NCBI RefSeq assembly: GCF_009856365.1
Contig: NZ_WMEX01000003.1
Location: 124,001-188,000, forward strand
Direction of reading: 5' to 3'
DNA length: 64,000 nucleotides
Source: Vreelandella halophila
Lineage (GTDB): Bacteria > Pseudomonadota > Gammaproteobacteria > Pseudomonadales > Oleiphilaceae
A program made the position numbers and the translations under genes. Below, in pieces: positions 1 to 7,639 of this stretch (position 1 is the stretch's first letter; every line of letters begins with the position of its first letter). The notes beneath the pieces were generated by a model that did not search any database, had not been told where the DNA came from, and saw only the letters and a program-made list of their open reading frames with translations.

Positions 1-603
1 GACCACCACCATGGAATGGCGCTGGTGACGGTTGGCGTCCGGATCGGTCAGGCCCATGAAGATCAGCACCTGGCAGTTCGGGTGGCCGATACCCGTGCTC
101 CACCACTTGCGCCCGTTCAGCACCACTTCATCGCCCTCGATGGTCGCGGTCGCCTCCATGTTGGTCGCATCCGAGGAGGCGACATCCGGCTCCGTCATGC
201 AGAACGCCGAACGGATCTCGCCCGCCAGAAGCGGCTTGAGCCACCGCTCCTGCTGTTCCTCAGAGCCGTAGTAGTAGAGCACCTCCATGTTGCCGGTATC
301 CGGCGCGTTGCAGTTGAAGATCTCCGGCGCTATGAAGCTGCGCCCGGTCTGCTCCGCGATCACCGCGTAATCGGCGTTGCTCAGCCCGGCGCCCAGGTCA
401 CTCTTGGGCAGGAACATGTTCCACAGCCCCTGGGCCTTCGCCTTGGCCTTGAGCTCTTCGATCACCGGCAGCACCACCCAGGGGTTGTCCAGGCTGTGCA
501 GTTCGCGGAAATAATCCGCCTCGATGGGTTCAATCTCGTCTTTCATGAACTGACAGACCCGGTTGTAGAAATCCTGGCCTTTTTCTGAGAGCTCAAAGTC
601 CAT
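1..603 (-). CDS. Acyl-CoA dehydrogenase, N-terminal part (runs off window start)
   Basis: The first 201 codons are visible and the 3' end lies outside the window, so the gene is partial. The translation begins MDFELSEKGQDFYNR and continues with the helical N-terminal domain of the family. It then has a YGSEEQQERWLKPLLAGEIRS stretch and the flavin/substrate-loop motif FCMTEPDVASSD, typical of FAD-dependent acyl-CoA dehydrogenases. The ATG at 603 has a strong Shine-Dalgarno (GGAGGT) directly upstream. The family oxidises an acyl-CoA to the trans-2-enoyl-CoA and passes electrons to ETF. The chain length cannot be read, and the catalytic glutamate lies in the missing part. It is divergent from the LysR gene at 931 across a 327-bp gap holding an inverted-repeat element, so the LysR protein may control it (inference). 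Confidence 0.9.
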   Translation of the reverse strand, partial: MDFELSEKGQDFYNRVCQFMKDEIEPIEADYFRELHSLDNPWVVLPVIEELKAKAKAQGLWNMFLPKSDLGAGLSNADYAVIAEQTGRSFIAPEIFNCNAPDTGNMEVLYYYGSEEQQERWLKPLLAGEIRSAFCMTEPDVASSDATNMEATATIEGDEVVLNGRKWWSTGIGHPNCQVLIFMGLTDPDANRHQRHSMVVV

Positions 604-637
604 GGGGGACCTCCGGCTGCTTTCACAGGTGTCTGAG

Positions 638-828
638 GGGGTGCTTCGGGGAGGCTTCTGCGGGAAGCTCTGGAGCCATGGATGGCGGAAGAGCAGCCTA
701 CATGGGTTTGCGCGCTCAAGCGCAAACGGGTTTACACGGAGGTAAACCCTGGACTTTTCAGCGGAGCAGGACAGCGCAGCTGAAAAGTACTCGTGGCGTT
801 TCCCGCAGAAGCCTCCCCGAAGCACCCC
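638..828. repeat. 191-bp inverted-repeat element with four internal hairpins
   Basis: Two perfect 29-bp inverted arms (638-666 and 800-828) enclose 133 bp. That interior is itself almost entirely palindromic. Hairpin 1 is at 667-694 (GCTCT/AGAGC, then GCCA/TGGC inside). Hairpin 2 is at 706-727 (8-bp arms GTTTGCGC/GCGCAAAC). Hairpin 3 is at 728-749 (8-bp arms GGGTTTAC/GTAAACCC, directly abutting hairpin 2). Hairpin 4 is at 753-788 (10-bp arms ACTTTTCAGC/GCTGAAAAGT). Folded, it would be a cloverleaf on a long stem. There is no open reading frame and no obvious flanking target duplication. It fills most of the gap between the acyl-CoA dehydrogenase and the LysR gene. It could be a MITE or REP/BIME-like repeat, a structured RNA or a terminator. 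The structure is certain; its role is unknown. Confidence 0.85.
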
Positions 829-890
829 TGCGCGATTGATACTGAAAGTGTAGAAACCTGTACCGGATAAGGCTACTGAATTATCCTCAT

Positions 891-903
891 TGCATGTTAT
901 GCA
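891..903. promoter_or_regulatory. Candidate LysR-type operator (T-N11-A)
   Basis: TGCATGTTATGCA is a perfect 5-3-5 palindrome that fits the T-N11-A core of LysR-family binding sites. It ends 27 bp before the LysR start codon and lies in the gap to the divergent acyl-CoA dehydrogenase. Autoregulation and control of the divergent gene are inferences from this position. Confidence 0.5.
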
Positions 904-930
904 GAATACTAATACAGAGAGACACCCATC

Positions 931-1905
931 ATGATCCCCGGTAACCGCCTAGACCTGAACCTCCTCACCGTCTTCATCACCATCTACCGCGAAGGCAGTC
1001 TCACCCGCGCCAGCGAGATCCTGCACCTCACCCAGCCCGCCGTCAGCCACTCCCTGGCACGGCTGCGCGAGCAGTTCGACGATGCCCTTTTCCGCCGCCA
1101 GGGCAACCGCATGGTGCCCACGCCCCTCGCCCAGCGCCTGGCCAGTTCCGTGCACCCGGCTCTGAGTGAGATTCACTCCGCCCTGAACGCCTTCCATGAA
1201 TTCACCCCCGAGCAGCAGCCCAGGGTATTCAACATCGCGCTCAGGGATGTGCTCGAGGCGACCTTTCTGCCGCCGCTGATGCAGGAGATGACGCAGTATC
1301 CGGGGATCGAGGTGGTCAGCCAACGGGTGCCCCGACGGGAGATGGAGCAGCAGCTGGCGGCGGGCAAGCTGGATTTCGCGGTGGATGTCCTGCTGCCGGT
1401 GAGCGACCAGACCGCCCATGAACGCCTGCATGAGGACCGGCTGGTGGTGGTGGCGCGGCGGGGTTCGGCCATCGCCCGGCAGGGCATGACCCTCGAGCGT
1501 TACCTCGCCGCCGGCCATGTGCTGGTCTCATCCCGGGCCGAGGGTCAGGGGCTGGAGGACTTCGCACTCAGTGCCCGCGGGCATCGGCGCCGGATCGCAC
1601 TACGCTGCCAGCATTATTTCGCAGCCTGCCGGGTGGCAGCTGAAACGGACCTGCTGGTGACCATGCCCGAGGCCTATGCGGACATCATCGGCCAGTACCT
1701 GGATGTCGCGCTTCTGGAGCCACCCGAAGGCATGCCGGAGGTGGATGTGCATCTCTACTGGCACCGCCAGCACGAACGTGAACCGGCTCTCAATTGGTTC
1801 CGGGAACGGCTCCACGCCCTGAAAACGCCCGGGGGATCAGGCGACCAGGGCCAGACCACCGAAGAGCAGACCTCCGGCCACCAGGGTACTCAGGAGAACC
1901 ACTGA
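931..1905 (+). CDS. LysR-family transcriptional regulator
   Basis: The protein has 324 residues. The N-terminal winged helix-turn-helix is clear: LDLNLLTVFITIYREGSLTRASE, then LTQPAVSHSLARLRE and the wing ending MVPTPLAQ. The remainder is a periplasmic-binding-protein-like effector domain. The last 25 or so residues are low-complexity (rich in G, Q, E and T) and extend beyond the usual length of about 300. That tail overlaps the 3' end of the convergent gene at 1837-2187, so it may be fortuitous read-through rather than a conserved segment. The gene is divergent from the acyl-CoA dehydrogenase at 603, the usual arrangement for a LysR regulator and its target. A palindromic T-N11-A site lies just upstream. 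The effector cannot be predicted. Confidence 0.93.
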   Translation: MIPGNRLDLNLLTVFITIYREGSLTRASEILHLTQPAVSHSLARLREQFDDALFRRQGNRMVPTPLAQRLASSVHPALSEIHSALNAFHEFTPEQQPRVFNIALRDVLEATFLPPLMQEMTQYPGIEVVSQRVPRREMEQQLAAGKLDFAVDVLLPVSDQTAHERLHEDRLVVVARRGSAIARQGMTLERYLAAGHVLVSSRAEGQGLEDFALSARGHRRRIALRCQHYFAACRVAAETDLLVTMPEAYADIIGQYLDVALLEPPEGMPEVDVHLYWHRQHEREPALNWFRERLHALKTPGGSGDQGQTTEEQTSGHQGTQENH

Positions 1906-2187
1906 AAAGCCCCAGAGCAGGACCCTGGCTTCGCTGATGTGCGGCAGGGTGGCCCGGGCACTGCGGTAGAACGCCACCGTTCCCAGTACCGGCCCGCCCA
2001 GACCCATGAACAGCAGCCCGATCCCGAAACCGGCAAAGGTCCAGATGGCGATCAGGCGGGCGCGCTCGAACACACGCTCCTTCTCACCCATCCGGTCGAG
2101 GAAGAATCCGGCGCCCGCCCACATGAGTGCGAAGGTCAGGCCAACCAGAGCCAGTCCGATAACGAAGATAATCACGCGATAGAACAC
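1837..2187 (-). CDS. Small membrane protein of unknown function
   Basis: The protein has 116 residues, and I do not recognise the family. It shows three hydrophobic segments: an N-terminal one (VIIFVIGLALVGLTFALMWA), a central one (IWTFAGFGIGLLFMGLGG) and a C-terminal one (VLLWGFSVVLLSTLVAGGLL). A short charged loop (DRMGEKERVFERARL) separates the first two. The start is GTG, and the upstream EAL gene's stop codon overlaps it by one base (TAGTG), so the two are probably translationally coupled. Its 3' end overlaps the LysR gene tail to tail by 69 bp. The coupling suggests a function related to the c-di-GMP phosphodiesterase, for example as a membrane partner. That is inference. Confidence 0.7.
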   Translation of the reverse strand: MFYRVIIFVIGLALVGLTFALMWAGAGFFLDRMGEKERVFERARLIAIWTFAGFGIGLLFMGLGGPVLGTVAFYRSARATLPHISEARVLLWGFSVVLLSTLVAGGLLFGGLALVA

Positions 2188-2954
2188 TAATGGTCACTCG
2201 GAATATAGGGGGACGGCAGCGTCTCGAACCCCGGTCTGGCCAGCAGATAGCCCTGGAAATAGCGGATCCCCATGCCACGGCACCACTGATACTCGGCCTC
2301 AGTCTCGACGCCTTCGGCAATGGTTGCAATACCGAGACGGTCATTCGTCAGCAGGACTCCCTCGATCACCGCCTGTTTGCGTGGATACTGCTCCACATCC
2401 CGGATGAGCGACATGTCCAGTTTCAGGTACTCCGGGGTGGTGTCCGTCAGCAGGTTCATCCGGGAATAACCGGCCCCGTAGTCATCCAGGGCAATGTCAA
2501 ACCCCATCTCCTCATAGGCATCGATGATGCTGATCAGGTGATCGGTATCCGCAAGGTTCTCCACTTCCGTGAACTCGAAAACCAGCCGGCTGGTGTCGAA
2601 ATCATACCTGTTCGCCGCCGCCAGCGTCGTCTGGATGCAGGTCTCCGCCCGGTACACCGCGTTGGGCATGAAATTGATACACAGCTTGGACGTCATGCCC
2701 AGCTCCGATGCCAGTTTCACCGCCTTGACCCGGCACGCCTGGTCAAACCGGTACATATTCTTGCGTGTCACCCGCCCGAGAACCTCCCCGGCCCCCTCGC
2801 CATTGAGACCGCGTACCAGCGCCTCGTGGGCCAGAATCCCGCCGGTGTCCGCATCCACAATTGGCTGGAATGCGAAGGAAAAATCAAAGTCCAGGCCAGC
2901 ACCGCAGGCACAGTGCTCGCAGTGCGACTGGTCAAACAGCTCCTCTTCTTCCAT
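2187..2954 (-). CDS. EAL-domain cyclic-di-GMP phosphodiesterase with Cys-rich N-terminus
   Basis: The protein has 255 residues and is essentially a stand-alone EAL domain. All hallmark residues are visible: EALVRG, the CINFMPN asparagine, FEFTEVE, ALDDYGAGYS, the lysine of YLKLDMS, AEGVETEAE and the glutamine of YFQGY. It is therefore likely catalytically competent, hydrolysing c-di-GMP to pGpG. The first 20 or so residues contain HCEHCACG, which could bind a metal or sense redox (inference). I chose the ATG at 2954 because GGAAGGGGT lies directly upstream. A TTG 12 bases further upstream is an alternative. Its stop overlaps the start of the small membrane protein. It is divergent from the dehydrogenase at 3095. 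Confidence 0.9.
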   Translation of the reverse strand: MEEEELFDQSHCEHCACGAGLDFDFSFAFQPIVDADTGGILAHEALVRGLNGEGAGEVLGRVTRKNMYRFDQACRVKAVKLASELGMTSKLCINFMPNAVYRAETCIQTTLAAANRYDFDTSRLVFEFTEVENLADTDHLISIIDAYEEMGFDIALDDYGAGYSRMNLLTDTTPEYLKLDMSLIRDVEQYPRKQAVIEGVLLTNDRLGIATIAEGVETEAEYQWCRGMGIRYFQGYLLARPGFETLPSPYIPSDH

Positions 2955-3030
2955 ACCCCTTCCCAAAAAAACGCTTCAGACGGTGAAACCGGTATTTACA
3001 CGGATTCCTGCTCTGATTTCAGTATAGAAC

Positions 3031-3058
3031 TTGCCACAGATACAAGAGCGCCTACAGT
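3031..3058 (+). promoter_or_regulatory. Candidate sigma-70 promoter for the dehydrogenase at 3095
   Basis: TTGCCA (3031-3036) and TACAGT (3053-3058) are separated by 16 bp, about 37 bp before the ATG at 3095. The -35 matches 5 of 6 and the -10 matches 4 of 6. On the opposite strand a TATACT in the same divergent gap may serve the EAL gene. Confidence 0.35.
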
Positions 3059-3094
3059 AAAAAATGTCACCCGGCGTCAAATCAGGATCTGACC

Positions 3095-4261
3095 ATGGCC
3101 ACCTCAAGCAAGCCCACACGCATCGCCGTCACCCCTGGCGACGGTATCGGACCCGATGTAATCCAGCAGTCCCTGCGTGCTCTGGACCATCTCAGGCAAC
3201 AATACGATCTCCTGCTCGAATGGGATGTCTTCGAGTGGCCCTCGACAGAGTGGCACCGCCGCAACGGCGACATGATGCCGGCGGACGCCATGACCAGACT
3301 GGCCGGCTATGACGCCATTCTCCTGGGGGCTCTGGGTGACCCGGGACCCAGCCGGGACCCTCACCGCTATGTCCTCTCCGACAGTGTCTCTCTCAGCCCG
3401 CTGCTGCAGATGCGCAAGGGCTTTGACCAGTGGGTCTGCGAGCGCCCGGCGCACCAGCTCAAGGGCGCCCGGCAGTACCTGGCCGACCCGCGCGCAGCGG
3501 ATACGGACATGCTGGTCATCCGCGAGAACAGTGAAGGTGAGTACGTCGGCCAGGGTGGACGGCTGCGCCAGGGCCAGCCCGGCGAAATCGCTACCCAGAC
3601 GGAAATTTTCACGCGCTTCGCCACCGAAAGGATCATCCGCTTTGGCTTTGAACGGGCCCGCAAGCGTGCCGGTGAACGCCATGAAACCGGTAAACCCCGG
3701 ACCTTCGGGAATCCTGATGGGGAACAGCTGGAAAGCCAGGTCTGTCTGATCACCAAGCGCAACGCCCTGCGCCATTGGGGGGATATGTACACCGAGGTAT
3801 TCGCGGAGGTCGCCAAGGACTACCCGGATGTGGCCACCCACCACGAACTGGTGGACGCCGCCTGCATGAAGTTCGTCCAGGCCCCCTGGGCCTTCGACGT
3901 CGTGGTTGCCAGCAACCTCCAGGGCGACATCCTGACGGATCTTGCGGCGGTCATCTCCGGGGGGTTGGGCGTGGCGCCTTCATGCAACCTCAACCCGGAC
4001 GACCGCAGCCAGCCCTCCATGTTCGAGCCCACTCACGGCAGCGCCCCGGATATCGCGGGCCAGAACAGAGCTGACCCGACCGCCATGCTGTTCACAACAG
4101 CGCGCATGCTGGACTGGCTGGGAGAGGAGCGGCCGGCACTGGCACGTGCTGGCCACGCACTGTACAGCGCCGTGGCCGCCGACCTGGCGGAACACGGACA
4201 CGAAGAGCGCACCACTGATGCTCTAGGCGACGCGATCCTGGCACGACTGGGCGGTCAGTGA
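3095..4261 (+). CDS. Tartrate/D-malate-type dehydrogenase (isocitrate/isopropylmalate dehydrogenase family)
   Basis: The protein has 388 residues. The family N-terminus is clear (IAVTPGDGIGPDVIQQSLRAL). So are the substrate-loop arginines (LLQMRKGFDQWVCERP, LVIRENSEGEYVG), the catalytic Lys region (CLITKRNALRHWGDMY), the metal-binding aspartates (VVVASNLQGDILTDLAA) and the NAD-binding loop (FEPTHGSAPDIAGQ). The features are closest to the NAD-dependent tartrate dehydrogenase/decarboxylase and D-malate dehydrogenase group rather than LeuB. An extra stretch of about 20 residues (around RAGERHETGKPRTFG) precedes the Lys segment. It is likely cytoplasmic, with divalent metal and NAD. The exact 2-hydroxyacid substrate cannot be read. 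It converges with the 2-hydroxyacid dehydrogenase gene at 4274. Confidence 0.85.
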   Translation: MATSSKPTRIAVTPGDGIGPDVIQQSLRALDHLRQQYDLLLEWDVFEWPSTEWHRRNGDMMPADAMTRLAGYDAILLGALGDPGPSRDPHRYVLSDSVSLSPLLQMRKGFDQWVCERPAHQLKGARQYLADPRAADTDMLVIRENSEGEYVGQGGRLRQGQPGEIATQTEIFTRFATERIIRFGFERARKRAGERHETGKPRTFGNPDGEQLESQVCLITKRNALRHWGDMYTEVFAEVAKDYPDVATHHELVDAACMKFVQAPWAFDVVVASNLQGDILTDLAAVISGGLGVAPSCNLNPDDRSQPSMFEPTHGSAPDIAGQNRADPTAMLFTTARMLDWLGEERPALARAGHALYSAVAADLAEHGHEERTTDALGDAILARLGGQ

Positions 4262-4267
4262 CCGCCC
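4249..4267. terminator. Palindrome over the stop codon, possible bidirectional terminator
   Basis: Nine-base inverted arms (4249-4257 and 4259-4267; GGGCGGTCA/TGACCGCCC) span the TGA of the dehydrogenase gene and sit between two convergent genes. A realistic fold is a 7-bp GC stem with a 5-base loop. There is no T-tract. Confidence 0.4.
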
Positions 4268-4273
4268 GGAACC

Positions 4274-5260
4274 TCATCGGTTGGGGACGTACCCGGATGC
4301 CTTATCAACCACGTTGAAAAAGTCGCGCCCCGCCACCCAGTTGTCGAGGTTATCGAAGAACTGCTCGGTCAGCGCTTTCTTCCAGCCGATGAAATCACCC
4401 GCCATGTGGGCGGTCATGGTCACATTCTCCATGGCCCAGAGCGGGTGATCGGAGGGCAGCGGCTCCTCCTCGAACACATCCAGCCCCGCGCCGGCGATTT
4501 CGCCGCTCTGCAGTGCCTCCACCAGTGCCTGGGTATCCACGATGGGCCCGCGACCGATGTTGATCAGCCGGGCCGTCGGCTTCATGGCCTGGAAGGCTTT
4601 CGCATCAAACAGTTTCTCCGTTGCCGGCGTCAGCGGCGCGGCAATCACCACGTAATCGGCCAGACCGAGCTGCTCGGGGATCGCGGCATTGTCGTGGACG
4701 GCCTCGAAATCGGGGTCATCACTGCGGGCCCGGCGGGCCACACCGTGCGCCTCCATGCCCACGGCCGTCACCAGGCGCCCGATCTGGCGCCCGATTGAGC
4801 CCGCCCCCACGACCAGAACACGCGATCCCTGAGCCCGCTCGGTGTCCCGGTGCTGCCACTGGTGGGCCATCTGCAGCCGGATCGAGTGCGGAAAGTCCTT
4901 GGCGAACATCAGGATGGTGCAGAGCACGTATTCGGCAATGCTGCGGTCAAAGATGCCCTGGGCATTGGTAACGGTGACCCCACTGTTGACCAGCTCCGGA
5001 AACATCAGCGCATCCACCCCGGCACTGGTTGCATGGATCCACTCCAGGCTCTCTGCCGAGGGCCAGGCCTCGCGCAGGGCATCGGTGCGGAAATCGGTCA
5101 CCATCATGATGCGGGTACCCGGCAGTGTCTGTCGCAGGGTATCGGCATCCCAGGCAAAACGGACCTCGGCCCGTTCGAACAGTGGGTCCAGCCCCGGCGG
5201 ACGCTCCTCGTCCGGCGCTGTAAGGACGGTGATCACGGGGCGTGTCTCGGTGCTGGCCAT
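4274..5260 (-). CDS. D-2-hydroxyacid dehydrogenase
   Basis: The protein has 328 residues. It has an N-terminal substrate domain followed by an inserted Rossmann domain with VLVVGAGSIGRQIGR. The catalytic triad positions are visible: the arginine of LINIGRGPIVD, the glutamate of GLDVFEEEPLP and the histidine of VTMTAHMAG. The family reduces 2-ketoacids such as glyoxylate, hydroxypyruvate or pyruvate with NAD(P)H. The substrate is not evident here. The ATG at 5260 has a good AGGAG upstream. The convergent neighbour is another 2-hydroxyacid oxidoreductase, which may hint at a shared substrate pool, but the two are not in one operon. Confidence 0.88.
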   Translation of the reverse strand: MASTETRPVITVLTAPDEERPPGLDPLFERAEVRFAWDADTLRQTLPGTRIMMVTDFRTDALREAWPSAESLEWIHATSAGVDALMFPELVNSGVTVTNAQGIFDRSIAEYVLCTILMFAKDFPHSIRLQMAHQWQHRDTERAQGSRVLVVGAGSIGRQIGRLVTAVGMEAHGVARRARSDDPDFEAVHDNAAIPEQLGLADYVVIAAPLTPATEKLFDAKAFQAMKPTARLINIGRGPIVDTQALVEALQSGEIAGAGLDVFEEEPLPSDHPLWAMENVTMTAHMAGDFIGWKKALTEQFFDNLDNWVAGRDFFNVVDKASGYVPNR

Positions 5261-5450
5261 GGTGCTCTCCTGCTGATTGGCGTCCTCTCAGGGTAGAGCC
5301 TCAATCCACGTAATGCCATGCTCAGGGTGCGCCACACCAGAGTCTCGCTTTACGGGATTACCCTTACCTGTTCTTGCTTTCCACCCCTATCTTGGCCATT
5401 GTGGTTGATGTCCGATTGTTTGAACTCATTGATGTATGGGAGAGCGGTTA

Positions 5451-6680
5451 ATGGCTACGTCGGCAGGCAAGGCAGTACCCGAGAGCGCGCCCAAGCGTAA
5501 GCTGACCTATCGCAAGACCAAGGCCCGCTGGCATCCCTCGATGCAGGCGATACCGGTGCCGGGCATCCGCCGCATGGTCAACATGGCCGCGGAAATGGAT
5601 GATGTCATCCATCTGTCCATCGGCCAGCCGGACCTGCCTACCCCCAAGCACGTGACCGACGCTATGGTGGATTCCATCCAGGCGGGCCAGACCGGCTATA
5701 CCATGGACGCCGGCCTGCCGGAACTGCTGGTGGCGCTGCGTGACTATTACGGAAACCGTTACGGCCGCAAGCTCTCCACCGAGAACATCCTGGTGACCAG
5801 CGGAGCAACCGAGGCCATGTACCTGGCGCTCTCAGCCACCGCCGCGCCCGGGCGCCAGTTCCTGGTGGTGGATCCATCATTTCTGCTGTACGCACCGCTC
5901 ATCCGAATGAACGGTGGCGAGGTGAAGTTCATCCCCACGCGTCCTGAAAACGGCCATCAGCTCGATCCGGACGACATCATCAAGAACATCAGCATGCGTA
6001 CCTTCGCGGTGGTGCTGAACTCCCCGAACAATCCGACAGGGGCGGTCTACCCCAAGTCCACCATTGAACGGATCGTCGAGGAATGCGCCTTCCGGGGCAT
6101 CCAGGTCTTCAGTGACGAGGTCTACGACCACCTGGTGCTGGACGACGAGGAGTATTCCAGCGTACTCAGCTGCGGGACGGATCTGGACCACCTGATGTGC
6201 ATCTCCAGCTTCTCGAAGACCTACAGTATGGCGGGGCTGCGTGTGGGCTGGATCATCTCCAGCCAGGGTGCGATCAAGAAACTGAGGCGCTACCATATGT
6301 TCACCACATCGGTGGCGAACACACCAGCCCAGTTCGCCGGCGTGGCAGCCCTGGAGGGCGACCAGCAGAGCGTACGGGACATGATCGAGATCTACCGCGA
6401 GCGGCGGGACCTGATCGTCGATCTGGTGAACCAGACACCGTATCTGACCGGCTATAAGCCCAATGGCGGTTTCTTCATCTTCCCGGACCTGCCGGATCAT
6501 GTGGACGCCTCGGACCTGTGTCTGCGTATGCTCAAGGAGACCGGTGTCTGCGCGGTTCCCGGCGACGCCTTTGGGGAACACTGCACCAACTCGATCCGGT
6601 TCTCGTTCTCCACCACGAGCGAGCGGATCCAGGAAGCCTTTGAGCGCATCATCCCCTGGATGAAGAAACAGAACCTGTGA
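5451..6680 (+). CDS. Class I/II pyridoxal-phosphate aminotransferase
   Basis: The protein has 409 residues and belongs to the fold-type I aminotransferases. It shows IGQPDLPTP at the substrate site, LNSPNNPTGAVYP, SDEVYDHLV and the Schiff-base lysine in SFSKTYSMAGLRVGW. The C-terminal arginine region is SIRFSFSTTSERI. An N-terminal extension of about 30 residues, rich in Lys and Arg (KRKLTYRKTKARW), precedes the core. I took the ATG at 5451 because GGGAGAG lies 6-7 bases upstream; an in-frame ATG at 5436 overlaps that site. The family transfers amino groups between amino acids and 2-oxoglutarate or pyruvate. Whether the donor is aspartate, alanine or aromatic cannot be decided. The lipoprotein gene follows 17 bp downstream. 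Confidence 0.9.
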   Translation: MATSAGKAVPESAPKRKLTYRKTKARWHPSMQAIPVPGIRRMVNMAAEMDDVIHLSIGQPDLPTPKHVTDAMVDSIQAGQTGYTMDAGLPELLVALRDYYGNRYGRKLSTENILVTSGATEAMYLALSATAAPGRQFLVVDPSFLLYAPLIRMNGGEVKFIPTRPENGHQLDPDDIIKNISMRTFAVVLNSPNNPTGAVYPKSTIERIVEECAFRGIQVFSDEVYDHLVLDDEEYSSVLSCGTDLDHLMCISSFSKTYSMAGLRVGWIISSQGAIKKLRRYHMFTTSVANTPAQFAGVAALEGDQQSVRDMIEIYRERRDLIVDLVNQTPYLTGYKPNGGFFIFPDLPDHVDASDLCLRMLKETGVCAVPGDAFGEHCTNSIRFSFSTTSERIQEAFERIIPWMKKQNL

Positions 6681-6697
6681 CAGAGATAAGGACTCCG

Positions 6698-7282
6698 ATG
6701 AAACGGATTGCCAGAACCGCCCTTCTGGTGCTGCTGCCGGCCTTCGCCGGTGGCTGCGCCAGCTTCTCCCCCTACAGCGTGGATGAGTCCACCGTAGAGA
6801 AACACATCAGTGAACGGATCACGGATTTTTCCCGGGATCTCAGCGACCGCGGCCTCCCCATCACACTGGAACTGACCAGCGCCGATGTGGCCATTGGCCC
6901 GGAAGATCGGGATGTGGCCGTGGTCGATTTCGGTGGGCGCGCCGTTCTCCAAGCGCCAAGGATCCCCATTGACCTGAATTTCAGCGTCGAGGGCACGCCG
7001 GTCTATGAGGCGGAGGAAAAGGCCATTTACATCCGCAATCTCAAGGTGCTGTCCACCAACGTGGAAGCTGCAGGCAGCGCGTTTGACCTCTCGCCCATTA
7101 CCGGAACCCTGTCGGACATTGCCTCGCAGTTCCTTAACGAACGCCCGGTCTACCGGCTGGATGAGGCGGACACTGGCGCCCGGCTCTTCGGTATGATGAA
7201 CCTGCGTATCGACGTCCAGCCCGGCCGACTGGTTCTGGTGCCCGCCGGCTCCGGGGATGACGTGCAGCGTTCAATCCGGTAG
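6698..7282 (+). CDS. DUF1439-type lipoprotein
   Basis: The protein has 194 residues. The N-terminus MKRIARTALLVLLPAFAGGC is a lipoprotein signal with a lipobox ending at Cys20. The following Ala-Ser argues for outer-membrane sorting. The mature part matches the general pattern of DUF1439 (YceB-like) proteins, which are small beta-rich periplasmic lipoproteins resembling lipid- or protein-binding cups. The function is unknown. The start at 6698 follows AAGGACTCCG; a GTG at 6677 overlaps the aminotransferase stop but would spoil the signal peptide. It is probably co-transcribed with the aminotransferase and converges with the cupin gene. Confidence 0.8.
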   Translation: MKRIARTALLVLLPAFAGGCASFSPYSVDESTVEKHISERITDFSRDLSDRGLPITLELTSADVAIGPEDRDVAVVDFGGRAVLQAPRIPIDLNFSVEGTPVYEAEEKAIYIRNLKVLSTNVEAAGSAFDLSPITGTLSDIASQFLNERPVYRLDEADTGARLFGMMNLRIDVQPGRLVLVPAGSGDDVQRSIR

Positions 7283-7324
7283 CTGACGCTTCACCAGCCA
7301 GGCGAAATACGCGCCCTGCTGTTG

Positions 7325-7639
7325 TCAGCGGTAGAACACCGCCAGCCAGACCGTCACAGTCTCCGGGTCAGTCCAGCTGACCCGGTGCCTTGAATGGGCG
7401 GGAATCGTCAGGTGGTCGCCTTTCTTCAGGTGGATCTCCGGGCCCTGCTCAAACAGCACAGTTCCCGCGCCCTCCAACACCAGGACCCATTCGTGTTCGT
7501 CCTGATCGTACCAGCCGTAGTCTGGTGAGGTATGGCCTCTTGAGACAATCCGCTCGATACGGACGTGGCTCGCCTCAAGAATGGATTCAAATGCCTCGCC
7601 GTCGAGCGTCTGCGGAAGGGATGACAGCAGATTATCCAT
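7325..7639 (-). CDS. Small cupin-domain protein
   Basis: The protein has 104 residues and forms a single cupin barrel. Motif 1 is around YDQDEHEWVLVLEGAGTV and motif 2 is LKKGDHLTIPAHSRHRVSWT. The histidines and the glutamate of these motifs could bind a metal. It overlaps the upstream thioesterase stop (ATGA), so the two are translationally coupled. The substrate is unknown. The family includes small sensors and isomerases as well as enzymes of unknown role. Confidence 0.85.
   Translation of the reverse strand: MDNLLSSLPQTLDGEAFESILEASHVRIERIVSRGHTSPDYGWYDQDEHEWVLVLEGAGTVLFEQGPEIHLKKGDHLTIPAHSRHRVSWTDPETVTVWLAVFYR

Noticed and set aside
16-588. Plus-strand open frame of 190 codons at the window start
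   Set aside because: Antisense to the acyl-CoA dehydrogenase, whose own frame is open to the window edge and matches the family.
3095-5260. Tartrate utilisation operon formed by the two oxidoreductases
   Set aside because: The genes are convergent, not co-transcribed, and no transporter or dedicated regulator is adjacent. Substrates cannot be read.
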